From NCBI GenBank assembly GCA_019448385.1, contig JAGTXO010000057.1, positions 124,001 to 188,000 on the forward strand: a stretch of 64,000 bases of DNA. Reading direction: 5' to 3'. The first letter of the stretch is position 1, and every line of letters begins with the position of its first letter. Made by a program: the position numbers and the translations under genes. The DNA comes from Diacronema lutheri. Taxonomy: Eukaryota > Haptophyta > Pavlovophyceae > Pavlovales > Pavlovaceae. The notes beneath the pieces are model-generated. The model had not been told where the DNA came from, ran no database searches, and saw only the letters and a list, made by a program, of their open reading frames with translations. Below are positions 1-11,700 of the stretch, piece after piece.

Positions 1-1948
1 ATCCGCCCGCCGCCGCCTCGCTGCCCGCGCCTCGCAGCGAGAGGCAGGCCATGAAGGCGGACTGCGGGACGCTCACTCGGCCGATCTCCTTCATCCGCTT
101 CTTGCCCTCGGCCTGGCGCATCAGCAGCTTCTTCTTGCGGCTCTGGTCGCCGCCGTAGCACTTGGCCGTCACGTCCTTGCGCAACGCGGCGATGTGCTCG
201 GCGGCGATCACCTTGGCGCCGAGCGCCGCCTGGATGGGCACGCGGAACTGCTGGCGCGGGATGAGCTCCTTGAGGCGCGCGGCCAGCCGCCGGCCCGTCG
301 CCTGCGCGGCGGCGCGGTGGACCATCATCGCAAGCGGCGCCGCGCGCTCGCCGTTGATCAGCACGTCGAGCTTGACGATGTCCGCCGCGCGGTAATCGCT
401 CGGCGCGTAGTCCATCGACGCGTAGCCGCGACTGCGCGACTTGAGCGAGTCGAAGAAGCCCGAGATCACCTCGCCGAGCGGGAGCGCATACTGGAGCAGC
501 ACGCGGCCATCGCCCGCGGGCTGCATGTTGCCAAACTCGCCGCGCGCCTCCTGGCACAGCTCCATCAGCGCGCCCGTGCAGTCGAAGGGCGCGATGATCT
601 CGACGGCGCAGAAGGGCTCCTCAACCGACGCGATGGCCGACTGCTCGGGGAACTTGTCGGGCGAGTCAACGAGGATGCGCTCGCCGCGCGTGGTGGTGAC
701 GCGGTACGCGACGGAGGGCGCGGTCATCACCAGCTCGAGCCCGTACTCCCGCTCAAGCCGCTGCTGCACCACCTCCATGTGCAGCAGCCCCAAGAAGCCG
801 ACGCGGAAGCCCGAGCCGAGGGCTAGCGACGATTCGGCGGTATACACGAGCGACGCGTCGTTGAGCGCGAGCTTGGCGAGCGAGTCGCGCAGCAGCTCGA
901 AGCGGTCGCCGTCGTGCAAGAAGAGCCCGCAGAAGACCATCGGCCGCGGCTCGCGGTACCCCGGCAGCGGCGCAACGCGCGGCGGCTGCGCGCGCGCGTC
1001 GGCGGCGTGCGCGAGCGTCTCGCCAACTTTCGCGTCGGCGAGCGCGCGGATGGCGCCGCACACGTACCCCACCTCGCCGGCGGCGAGGGAGTGCACGGGG
1101 CGAGCGTGCGGCACGAGCACGCCCAGCTCGAGCGCCTCGTACTCCGCCCCCGAGTTGAGGAAGGCGATGCGGTCGCCGAGGCGCAACGCGCCGTCGACGA
1201 CGCGCACCGATGCGATCACGCCGCGGTGCGCGTCGTACGACGAGTCGAAGACGAGGCAGCGCAGCGGGCGCGCGCGCGAGCCGGCGCGCGGTGGTGGTAC
1301 GCGCGCGACGACCGCCTCGAGGATCTCGCCGATCCCCCGCCGCTCCTTGGCCGACGCGTGGATCGCGCGCGTGCAGTCGAGGCCGAGGATCGCTTGCACC
1401 TCGGCGGCGACGCGATCGGGCTGCGCGGTGGGCAGGTCGATCTTGTTGAGGACGGGCACGATCTCAAGGCCCTGCGCGCGCGCGCTCTGCACCACCGCGA
1501 TCGTCTGCGCCTCAACCCCCTGCGACGCGTCCACGACGAGGATCGCGCCCTCGCACGCTTGGAGCGAGCGCTCGACCTCGTACCCAAAGTCGACGTGGCC
1601 GGGCGTGTCGATCAGATTGAGGATGTACGCGTGGCCGTCGGCGGCAGTATACGTCATGCGCGCTGCCTGCAGCTTGATCGTGATGCCGCGCTCGCGCTCG
1701 AGCTCCATCGTGTCCAGCACCTGCGCGTTCTTCGCGCTCGTTGCGATCGCGCCCGTCGCCTCGAGCAGCCGATCGGCGAGCGTCGACTTGCCGTGGTCGA
1801 CGTGCGCGATGATGCAAAAGTTGCGAATACGCTCCTCCGCCGGCGGCGCCTCGGCGGGCCCCAGCTTGGCCGCGCGCAGTACCGCCGAGCGCGAGCTCAA
1901 CGCGCGGCCCAACCCGCGCGATAGCCCCCTCCGCGCCGCCATCGTCAT
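1..1948 (-). CDS. lepA: Elongation factor 4 (LepA/GUF1-type GTPase), 3' end cut by window edge
   Basis: A ribosome-binding translational GTPase of the EF4 family, which acts on organellar ribosomes and can back-translocate tRNAs. The frame is open from the ATG at 1948 (a second ATG is at 1942) to the left edge with no intron. All G motifs are visible: AHVDHGKST, RERGITIK, DTPGH, NKID and SAK. The LepA C-terminal domain follows, ending in KDVTAKCYGGDQSRKKK and EGKKRMKEIGRVSVPQSAF, which is essentially the end of the family, so only a short tail is missing. The switch region LDTMELERERGITIKLQAARM-like sequence (about 1690-1750) resembles cyanobacterial/plastid LepA more than animal GUF1. The first 35 residues are rich in Arg, Ser and Ala with no hydrophobic signal peptide, which looks more mitochondrial than like a bipartite plastid signal of secondary algae. 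Target organelle is therefore open. The next gene upstream is co-oriented with a spacer of 134 bp. Confidence 0.93.
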   Translation of the reverse strand, partial: MTMAARRGLSRGLGRALSSRSAVLRAAKLGPAEAPPAEERIRNFCIIAHVDHGKSTLADRLLEATGAIATSAKNAQVLDTMELERERGITIKLQAARMTYTAADGHAYILNLIDTPGHVDFGYEVERSLQACEGAILVVDASQGVEAQTIAVVQSARAQGLEIVPVLNKIDLPTAQPDRVAAEVQAILGLDCTRAIHASAKERRGIGEILEAVVARVPPPRAGSRARPLRCLVFDSSYDAHRGVIASVRVVDGALRLGDRIAFLNSGAEYEALELGVLVPHARPVHSLAAGEVGYVCGAIRALADAKVGETLAHAADARAQPPRVAPLPGYREPRPMVFCGLFLHDGDRFELLRDSLAKLALNDASLVYTAESSLALGSGFRVGFLGLLHMEVVQQRLEREYGLELVMTAPSVAYRVTTTRGERILVDSPDKFPEQSAIASVEEPFCAVEIIAPFDCTGALMELCQEARGEFGNMQPAGDGRVLLQYALPLGEVISGFFDSLKSRSRGYASMDYAPSDYRAADIVKLDVLINGERAAPLAMMVHRAAAQATGRRLAARLKELIPRQQFRVPIQAALGAKVIAAEHIAALRKDVTAKCYGGDQSRKKKLLMRQAEGKKRMKEIGRVSVPQSAFMACLSLRGAGSEAAAGG

Positions 1949-2082
1949 TTCCTCCCCCGGCCATGACTGTGGGCACTGAAGACCAGTGATCACCGACCAG
2001 TGACCACTGACCAGTAAACACGAGGGCCACTCTCACGGGCACAGGCTCCAGGCGCCCCCGCCGCACGCGCTCCACCGCGTCA

Positions 2083-2315
2083 TCAGTCGTTAATGCCCAT
2101 CCTCTTGCGCCGCACGTCGCGCGCGTTGGCCGCCTGGCGCGCGTCCATCCGCTGCATGAAGGCTTGCCGCTCGAGGTAGCCATCCTGCGCAAACGCCTCC
2201 ATCGCCGCGAGCTCGGCCGCGTCCTGGCCCTGCTTGAACTTGCCCCAGTCGAGCGCGCTCTTCTCCATCGTCGACATCTTCTTCGGCTTGTCGATGCGCG
2301 CGAGCAACGCGGACA

Positions 2316-2346
<31 letters not shown>

Positions 2347-3544
2347 CCCGCTGCCCGCACCGCCGCCGCCACCCGCCGCCGCGAGCGCGCCCGACACGGT
2401 CGGCGGCGGCTTCGCGCCGGCGCCGGTGAGCGCGCGCACCGCGGCGAGCGCCTGCGCGGCGCGCAGCGCCGAGCCCTTGGACGAGGGCGCGGGCGCGGGC
2501 GCCGCGCCGAGCAGCGCGGCCGCCGAGCCGAGCGCCTCCACAGCGCTAGGCCGCGCCGCGCCCGCGTCGTCAGGCGCGGGTGCGTCCGGGAGCGGCGTGC
2601 CGAGCGCAAAGCCGGCGGCGCCGACCGCGCGCAGCGCAAGCTCCTCTCGACTGCCCACGCGCAGCTCGCGACAGACGACGTGCCGCTCGCCCACAAAGTC
2701 CTTCGCCTCGCTCACGCTCACAAAGCCCTTGCGCTTGCCCGCGGCCACGCCGGGCACGGCATAGCGCACGGCGGCGGCGGCCGCAGCGGCGGCCCCGGAC
2801 GCGCCGCCGGAAGCGCCGGTGCCAGCGGTCGCGGGCGAGGCGGCCTTTTTGGCGGGCGGCGCGGCGTTCATCTGTGCCCACAGGTCATCGACGGGCGCGG
2901 CGCGCTTGGACGGCGCGCCGGCGCGCGGCGCGTTGAGCTCCGCCCACAGGTCGTCGACTGCGCCGCTCGCCTTGGCCTTGCCCTCAGGGTTGGCTGCGCG
3001 CGCCGCACCGCTCGCGCCCGGCGCCGCCGGCGCGTCGGAGGCGCCCACCGACCCGGCCATCTGCACCCCGTCCTCGTCACCCTCTTCGCCTTCGAGCACG
3101 ATGCCGCCGAGCCTCCTGCGCGCACGCGCGCGGCGGCGGGCGCGCGAGGCGGGGGCGCGCGGCGGGGGCTTGTACGCGAGTTTAGGCAGAGCTCGGCTGC
3201 ACGCGCGCCCACGCCTCGCGCTTCGCCGGGCCGGGCGCGGCGCGGCGCCTCGCCTTGGGCCGCCCGCCTGGTTCCTGGCGGCGGACGCTTTGCCTTTCGC
3301 TCCCTTGCGCCGGCTACCGCCCTCGCGCTCGCCGTCCGAGCTCTCGTTGCCTGCGCGCGCGCGCGCGCGGTCGCGCGCCCGACGAGAGAGCAGAGCGAGC
3401 GGTCAGCGCAGGGCGCACAGCGGCAAGTGCGCGCACACGCAGCGCACACACGCGCCCAGCGCACGGCGCGCTCGGGTGCGCACCGTCGGGCACGTAGTCG
3501 TCGTCCTCCTCCGAGTCGTAGTCCGCGAGCACGTCCTTCGCCAT
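2083..3544 (-). CDS. CFDP1: CFDP1/SWC5 (Bucentaur, BCNT-C domain) chromatin-remodelling subunit, two exons
   Basis: Homologue of yeast Swc5 and animal CFDP1, a nuclear subunit of the SWR1/SRCAP complex that exchanges H2A.Z into nucleosomes. Exon 1 (3484-3544) encodes MAKDVLADYDSEEDDDYVPD, the acidic DYDSEEDDDYVP start typical of the family. A 133-nt intron (GTGCGC...GCGCAG) follows, and exon 2 runs 3350-2083; the phases match (G + GC). The middle is basic and low complexity with two VDDLWA(E/Q)(L/M)NA repeats, equivalent to the DELWASF element of human CFDP1. The C-terminal BCNT-C domain is clear: KPKKMSTMEKSALDWGKFK, GYLERQAF and RMDARQAANARDVRRKRMG. Predicted length is about 442 residues, longer than the usual 250-300 because of Ala/Gly-rich inserts. 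It shares a 137-bp divergent spacer with the giant plus-strand gene. Confidence 0.9.
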
Positions 3545-3681
3545 CCCCCCCTTTTTGTCTTGGTCCCCTCGTGGCGGTAAAGTAGGCGCATGAGTATTTA
3601 CTGCTGATCCACAAGAAGTCTGTCCTTATTAGCAGTAAAGACTTCGTCCCTCGAAAGTCGGGTGGCGCCATATTGGTTTGA
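3545..3681. promoter_or_regulatory. Divergent spacer with perfect 9-bp inverted repeat
   Basis: This 137-bp spacer separates the start codons of the CFDP1 gene (-) and the CEP350-like gene (+). It is markedly less G+C rich than its surroundings. It carries TTTACTGCT (3597-3605) and its exact complement AGCAGTAAA (3631-3639) separated by 25 nt. It may be an operator-like or hairpin element of a bidirectional promoter; the function is inferred only from position. Confidence 0.45.
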
Positions 3682-5671
3682 ATGGGCCGGCCGGGCGAGC
3701 CGGCGGCGGCGGAGGAGCCGGTGGGCGAGGCGTTCTTCCCGGCGGCGGACGTCGAGCAAGAGCGTTTTGTCCCGCCCGCAATGCTCGAGCTCCTCCGGAG
3801 GGTGGGCGCCCTTGCGACGCCGCGCGGCCGCGGCGCCGTTCGTTTCGCGCTCGCGCTCACTCGCGCTCGCGCGCTTGCGCGCGTCTGCACGCGGGCCGTG
3901 CGTGCGCGCACCGCGCTGCGCAGCACGCGCCCGAGGAGCTCGCACACGTGGTTGAACCGCGGGACAAGAGCTTTCGCCGCCCACTCTCGAACGCGTCGGT
4001 GCTCGCACCACGCCGCGCTGGCCGGTCAGCGTCGCGCGCGTCGACCGGCGGGCCGGCCGACGGACGATCGCGCGGCTCGCCAGGGCAAGCGCGCCAGCCG
4101 CCGCGTTGCGAGCCCACGGGCGCGAGCGCCGCTCGCGATGATGCGGCTGCGGCGCCGAGCTCGCCACCCGCGCGCGGCGTCGCGCGCGCGCGCGCGCGCG
4201 CTCGAGCCCCCGCGCGGACATCACGCCGCGCTCGAGCGCGCGGCCGAGCACTCCGCCCAGCACCGGGGGATGCGCGTGTAGCGCGGCCGCGGCGTCGGCG
4301 TGCGCCGCGCTCGGCCGCACGCTTGCGGCCGAGCGCCGCACAGCGTGGTGGGAGATGGAGCCCGTGCTCATGCCGCAGAGGGGCGACGGTGGCATCGGCG
4401 ACACGGTTGGGCCCGCGCGCGCCGCGCCGCACGGAGCAGCTGACGGGCGCGCAGCGGGTCAATGGTCGCCGGGCGGTGCGCTCAGCGCGACGTCGCCCGC
4501 ACGGCCCGCGCGCTACACCGCCGACGACAGCGCGGACGACCGGACGACCGCTGCCGCCTCGCCGCCCGACGGCGCTACTGCCGACCGGACTGGCGTGCAC
4601 CGGACGGGCGTGCATGTACTGAGCGTCGCGCTGCACGAGCCGAGCGGCGACGAGGCGGCCGCGTGGGAGCGCGCACGCGCGCGCGACGGGGAGGCGCCGC
4701 CGCTCGACGCCGCCGCCGCGCCGCGCGCAATGGCTGAGAGGCGCGCGCGGCTCGAGCAGGCGGCCGCGGGCGGCGCGCGGGCGCGCGACGGCGCGCGTGC
4801 GGGCGACGGCGCCGGCGCGCCGCCTCTCCCGCCGCGCGCGGCCGCCGTTGGCGCCGTGGCCGAGCGTGCTCTGCGCACGCGCGCGACGTCGCACGCGCGC
4901 GAAGGCGCGCGCGCGCGGCGCGCCGGCGTGCCGCGCGGTCGCGACCTGCCAGCCGCCGCGCCCGCGGACGCCGCCGCCGCCGCCGCCGGCGCGCCGGCCG
5001 CCGCGCCCGCGCGCGCGCCGTCGCCGCCGGCGGGTGCGCGCGCGCGATCGCCTCGCGCGGCCGTCTTCCGGGCGGTGGCGCCGCCGCCGGACGAGCTGCC
5101 GCAGTTCGCGCGCCCGTCGCGCGCGCTGAGCGCCGCCGAACGCACGGCGGCGCGCGCGTTCATCGCCGCGCGGCGCGAGCGCGAGCGCCTCGCGCCTTGG
5201 CCGGAGGGCGCGCGCTTCGCAACGCAGTCGGACGAGCTTGTCGCGAGCGCGCCGTGGCGCGTGCGCGCGACGCCGCCCGCCGACGGCACGGCAGGCGCGG
5301 GCGCGGGCGCGGGCGCGCCCGCCGCCGCGCCAGGCGCGCGATCACGCGCAGTGCCCGTCTTGGCGCTCGCGTCGGTGCCGCGCACGGCGGCCGAGCGCGA
5401 GCGGCTGCGCGTGTGGCGCGCGCGCCGGGCGGCGACTCTCGCGGCGGAGGCGGCGCGCGCGCTCGCCGACGCGAGCGATGCTGAGCGCGCGCGCGCCGCC
5501 GCGCTCGACGCGCTCGCGATCCGGGCGGCCGCCGCGCGCGACGCGCACCGCGCGGCGCGCGCGGGCGCGGGCGAGGAGGGCGGCGTGGGCGGCGCGGGTG
5601 GCGCGGGTGGCCCGGGTGGACGTCCGGCGTGGTCGGATGAGTGGCCCGGCGCGCCGCCGCTCACGCCAGCG

Positions 5672-5727
<56 letters not shown>

Positions 5728-8700
5728 GCAAGCCCGCGCGCGCAGCCCGCGCGCGCACGGCGCGGACGCGCCGGCGCGCGCGTTGGGTGGCGAGGGCGGC
5801 GGCGCGCACTCGGCAGCAGCGACGGCTGTCGTTGCGGCTCCCGCCTCAGACGTGGGCGCTCGCCCCGCGGCGCGCGCGCTCGGCGCTGGTGGCCGACCCG
5901 CGAGTGGACCTGCACGACGGCCAACGACGACCGGCGGCGCGCCGCGCGCGCCCGCTGAGCGCGCTGCCGCGGTGGAGCTGCGCGCGCTGCTCGAGATGCG
6001 CTGGGCGGCGTGGCAGGCGCGTGCCGCGTCCACCGCAGAGGCGCGCCGCGCGCGCGTCGACGCGTACGCCCATGCGCAACGCGCGCGCGCCGCGGCGCAC
6101 GGCGCGCGCGCGGCGGCGCGCGGTGGGGGCGGCGGCGGCGCGCGCGGCGGCGGCGCGGGCGAGGGTCGCGTGCATGCGCTGGCCGAGTTGCGCGCCGCCG
6201 CCATCGAGCGCGCCGCCATGCTGCGCTCGCTCGGCGGCGGCGGTGGCGAGGGCGGAAGCGACGACGGCGGCGGTGGCCGTGGCGGTGGCGACGGACATCA
6301 CCGGTCGGGTGCCGCCGCGCTCGATGGCGACATGGGCGCGGCGCAGGCGGGCTGGCGCAGCCCCTTGTCCAGCCCGCGGGCGCGGCGGCGCAGCGCGGAC
6401 GGCGGAGCGGCGGGCGAGGGCATTGCGCGCCGCGGACTCGAGCCGCGCGCTGGCGCCTCGCCGCACGCCGCGCCGCCGCCGTCCGCGTCGCCGCCCGGCG
6501 CGCCGCCCGCGTCGCCGCCAGCGGGCAGCGATGGCTTGCCGTCGCCGCCGTCGCCGCCGCCGTCGCCGCCGTCGCCGCCGCGCGCGCGCGGCGGACGCCC
6601 CCCGCCGGACGCCCCCCCCGTTGGCACGCGCAGCGTGCGCGATGCGCCACCGCACGCGCGCGGCGCGAGCGGCGGCGTGGCGGCCGTGCGCGCGCGCGCC
6701 GACGCGCAGCGCCCGGCCGAGCCGGCGCAGCCCGCGGCGCTGACGTTCGTCAGCGCGCCGGCCGCGCCTCGCTCCGTAGCGCCGTTGAACGAGCCGGCCG
6801 CGCGCGAGGACAAGGCTCGCGGCGCGCGCGTGTCGCCGCCGCGCTCGGCGCTCGGCTCGGCTCCGTCGTCGCCGCGCTCGTCCGAGCTCGGCACGATGAG
6901 CGACGTGGACCTGAGCGTCGAGCTCGCCGCGGCGCGCGCAGAGCGCGTTGCGCGCGTCCATCCGCGCTGGCCGCACTCGCCCGCGCTCGGCCTGCAGGCG
7001 GACGGCGCGCGCGCCGCGTGCGCGCCGCCGAGCGCCGCCGTCGACGCCGACGCCGCCGCCGCCGACGCCGCCGCTTCGAGCGACGGCCGCGCCTTTCTCT
7101 CGCGAGTGCCGCCCGCCGCGGCGCTGAGCGCGCGCGGCGCGAGCGCGCTCTTCGTGGCCGACGGCCCGCCGCAGCTCGCCGCGCGCGAGCTGCTGCTCGG
7201 CGCAGCCGCGGCCGCGCGCGACGGGCGGCGACGGGCCGAGGCGCGCGCGGCCGCCTCGAGCGAGGCGCGCGCGCGACACGGCGACGGCGGCGGCGGCGGC
7301 GAGGACGAGCCGTCGGCCGGCAGCCCTGTCGCCTCCATCTACGACGCGTTCGATCTCCTCGCCAGCAAGGCGCTCGCCGCGATCGGCGGCGGCGTGTTGT
7401 CGGCCGTCGGCGTGGGGGGCGGGGGCGCGTCGCGCGCTACGCCCGTCGCGCCGCCGCCGTCGAGCGGCGGCGGCGGCGGCGGCGGCGACCCTGGCGCGCT
7501 GCGCGCGAGCATGCTCGACCCACCCGCACGCGCTGACGTCACACTTGCCTCCGCCCCGCCGCCCACGAGCGCACGCGCTGAGCCGCTCCTCGAGCTGCGC
7601 ATGAACCGTGCCGCGTCGCTCGGCGGCGAGTGGGAGCGGCGGCTGCTCGCGCCGTCGGGCGACGGGGCGGAGGCGCACGGTGCGGCTGGGCGCGCAGCCG
7701 TACGAGCGGCGCCCGCGCGCGCCGCCGCGCCCGCCGCCGACGGTGTGAGCAGCCGCCGCTCGGCGCGCGAGCTCGGCGACGCGCTGCGTGCCGAGCTCGA
7801 GCGGCTGCGCCGGTTGGAGGAGGCGGAGCGCGAGGCGGACGCGCTGGCGACCGACGGCGCGCAGGCTGAGCTGCACGCTGCGGGCGCGCGCGAAGCGGCC
7901 GTCCGGCGCGCGCTCGCCGCGCGCGAGGCTGTCGCCACCGAGCGGCTCGCGCCGCGCCGCGCGGAGAGCGGCGCTGCGCCGACGGCCGCGCGCGGCGTTG
8001 CCGAGCTGCTCGCCGCGGCGCAGCGCGAGCACTCGGCGCTGATGGCGAGCACGGCCGAGGCGCTGCGCGGTGCCGTCGCCGACGCGGCGAGCGCGCAGCT
8101 CAGCGCGCTGCGCGGCGCGCTGCTGCACGCGGCGAGCGCGCCGGCGCCCGTCGAGCGCGCCGTCGGCGCGGCGCGCGAGCGCGCCGACGACATTGCGCTC
8201 GGCGCGCCCGCACCGGTGCGCGTCGGCGCGTTTGTGACGGTGTCGCACGCGCGCGGCTCGCAGCCTCCGGCCGGCGCGCCGTCGCTCGTCCACGCGTCGC
8301 TGCGCGCTGTTGAGGCGTTTCGTCAAGAGGATGAGGCGCGCGCCGAGTGGCAGATGCGATTGCTGCAGCTGCGCGAGCGCGCGGCCGACGAGCGGTACGA
8401 GGCGGAGATGCGCGCCGTGCGTGCCGTGCACGCGCGCGCGCGCTCGCGCACACGCGCGCGCGCGCCGGGCGCCAACGCGGACGCGGACGCGAGCGACGAG
8501 GCGGGCGAGGCGGAGGCGGCTGGCGGCGGCGCGGACGGCGCGCCGCGCGACGAGCCGGCGGGTGCAGCCGAGGCGGCGCTCGGCGCGGAAAAGGCGGCAA
8601 TCAAGCTCGCCGCCGAGCGCGCGCGCATCGCCGCGCTCCGCGCCGAGCTCGCGCGCAACTCGGCGGCCGACGCGCTCGTCGGCGTCCGCCAGTCGGAACG

Positions 8701-11700
8701 CGTCGCCGCGCTGCAGCGCAGGGCGGACGCGGCGCGCGCGCGCGCCGAGCGCGAGGAGCGCGCGAGCGCGAGCGACGCGCGCGGCGGTCGCGCCGCGCGC
8801 TCCGACGGCTCCGCCGCGTCCGAATCGGCGGCGGCCTCGGCCTCGACCTCGCCCGCGTCCGCGCGCCGCGCGTCTGCGGACGGGGCGGGCACGCCGCCCG
8901 CGCCACACGGCGCGCGCGCGCGCGCGCGCGCGCAGCTCGCGCCGCCGGCCGCGCCGCCGAGCGCGCCGCCCGCGGCGTTGGCGCGCGCCGAGGCGCAGTG
9001 CGCCGCCGCCGCCGCGGCCGCCGCGTCGCGCGAGCCGCCGAGCGCGGGCGGCGGCGGCAGCGAGGCGGGTGGCGGCGGCGCGCGCGGTCTCGAGCGCTAC
9101 GGCGTAGCGCCCGGCGGTGAGGAGGAGGGCGACGCGCGCGCGCGCGAGGCGGTGCGCCTCGCGCGCCTCGCGCAGGCCGAGCGCGCTGAGCAGCTCGCCA
9201 CGTCGCTGCTGCAGCGCAAGGCGGCGCTCGCGCGCGAATACGAGGAGAGCACGCTGCGGCGGCGCGAGGAGGACGCGCGACTCAAGCTGGCGATCGCGCT
9301 GGGCGAGGCGCAGGAGGCGGCGGTTGACGCGGCGCGACGAGCGCGCGCGGCGGATGCACGCTCCGGCGCGGCCTCGGTTGTCGAGTCGACGCGCTGCTCG
9401 GTGGTCGAGTCGATCGATGCGCGCCGCGCACCCGGCGGGCGGGAAGGCGGCGCGCGGTCGTCGGGCAGCGCGTCGACGGCGTCGTCGTTGTCGGTGGTGC
9501 GCTCCGAATCGGAGGCGGGCGGCTTGGCGGACGCGCGCTCGTACGGGCGCGACGTCGAGCGGCTGCGCGCGCTCGTCGACGCGAGCTCGGAGCGCACGCG
9601 CGAGCTGCTCGTCGCGCGCGCAGCCGCTCGCGCGGGCGCGCTGGCGCAGCCGCAGGCGGAGGCGGAGGAGGGGCGGCTGATGCGCGAGCTGCTCGCTTTG
9701 AACCTGCTCATCGCAAACGTGGCGGTGGGCAGGGGCAACGCGCGCGGCGAGGCGAGCGCGAGCGCGAGCGAGTCTGACGATGGAGCCGCCGTCGGACGCG
9801 CGGCGAGCGGCGACGAGGCCTCGTTGATACGCGACGAAGAGGACGACGATGGCGATGGGGGCTACGACGAGGCGGGGCTAGCCGCGGCGAGCGCGCGCGA
9901 CGCGCGGCGGGGCGCGGCCGGCGGCGGCGGCATCAGCTCGGGCGCCGATTCGCCGATCGGCTCGGAGGTCGGAAGCCACGACAGCGCGGCGCGCGCCGAC
10001 GTCGCCTCGTTCGTCTCGACGGGCGTCGGCGACGATGGTGACGGCGCCGCCGTGCTCGGCGCCGACGAGGCGTTGCTCGTCGACTCGGACGCGCGGCTGC
10101 GCAGCGCGAATGCGAGCGGCGCGCGCGCGGGCGCCGCCATCGCGTCGGCGTGCACGGGCTACTCGGCAGATTCGTTCGAGCCGAGCGATGCGCCGCGCAC
10201 GCCGACCGCCGCCCAGCCGGCTGGCGCGCACGCCGGCGCGCCGCTCGGCCCGCGCGCTGGGCGCGCGCCGCCCGCCGACGCGATGGGCGAGTCCGTCGCG
10301 CTCTCCGTCGACGAGGCGTCTGTGCTGTGCGACGCGCGCTCGGCCTCGGCCGCTGGGCTTGGCGCGTGCGTGTCGAGCCGCGCGGGCGCGTCGGGCGGGG
10401 GCTACGCCGCCGACTCGTTTGCCGCGGAGTCGGCGGCGGATTCTTCGGCCCTGCCGGCGGCGGGCGCGCCGCGTGCCGCGCCGGCGCCGCGCACGCCGCC
10501 GGGCGTAGCGGGTGTAACGGCCGATCCGAATGTGGCGCCGCCTGAGCCGAGCGCGGCGCTCGGCATGTCCGCCGCCGCGCTGCCGCCGCGCGCCACTGTG
10601 CAGACCGTCGACTCCGCGTCCGAGGTGGGCTCCGAGGTCGGCTCGCTGAGCGCCGAGTCGGAGCGCGCCGGCAGCGACAGTGACGGCGACGACGGCGGCG
10701 GCGACGACGGCGGCGCGGCGGGGCGCAGCGCGTCGGCGAGCGCGGCGGGCGCGGCGGGCGCGGTGGGCGCGAGTGGTGCGGTGCGTGCCAGTCCGGCCGA
10801 GTCTGCGTCCGGCCGATACTCGATGGACTCGTTCGCGCAGAGCGACGACACGCCGTTCGCGGCACGCGCCGCGCTCTCGCCCGCGCGCGCAGCGGCGGCC
10901 GCCTCGCCCGCGCCCGCGCCCGCGAGCGCCGCGCGCTCGGCGGCGGACGAGTCGATCATCATCTCCGAGGCGGCGGACGAGTCGATCATCATCGCCGAGG
11001 CGCCGTCCTCGCCCGGCGCATTGCGCTCGCCGCGCGGCGCCGCGCCGGCCGCTGCCACTTGGCTGAACGCACCCGGGGTCGAGCAGCCGGCGGCGAGCGC
11101 GGCCAAAGCGCAGACCGCTTCCAGCGCGTCCGCTGCGCTGCGGCCGACCGACTTGGTATGCCGCGCCGCCGCCGCCGCGAGCGCGCGCGCCGCCGCCCAC
11201 GCCGACACTGCGCGCTGCGCCGTGCCCGCTGCTCCGCGCGCGCAGCCTGGCTCGTCGCGCGCAGCCGTCGCAACGCCCGTCGCAACGCCCGTCGCAACGC
11301 CCGTCGCAACGCCCGTCGCAACGCCCGTCGCAACGCCCGTCGCAACGCCCGTCGGCCGCGACGCGACGCAGCGGGCGCTCGACGAGGCGCGCGCTGCCGC
11401 GGTCTCGGAACGGCTGCTCGACGACCTCGCGGCCGAGGTGGCCGCGCTCATGGCGTCGCTCGCAGCCGGAGCGGGTGCGCGCGCCGCACCGCACCGCACC
11501 GCGCCGCGTCCGCGCGCCTTCGCGCCGCGCGGCGCTTACCCACAGCACGCGCCGCGCGCGTCCTTCGCCCGCTGCGCCTTCGCACAGCCGAGCGCGCGAC
11601 CGCGCAGCGCACGGCCGACGCCAACGACGCGGCCGCCGCGCGATCTCGCGCGGCGGCCACGCCGCCGATGTCGGCCGGCGCTGGCGTCGCGCAGCGCGAG

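Noticed and set aside
1512-2696. 394-codon minus-strand ORF overlapping EF4 and CFDP1
   Set aside because: It is out of frame with both conserved proteins.
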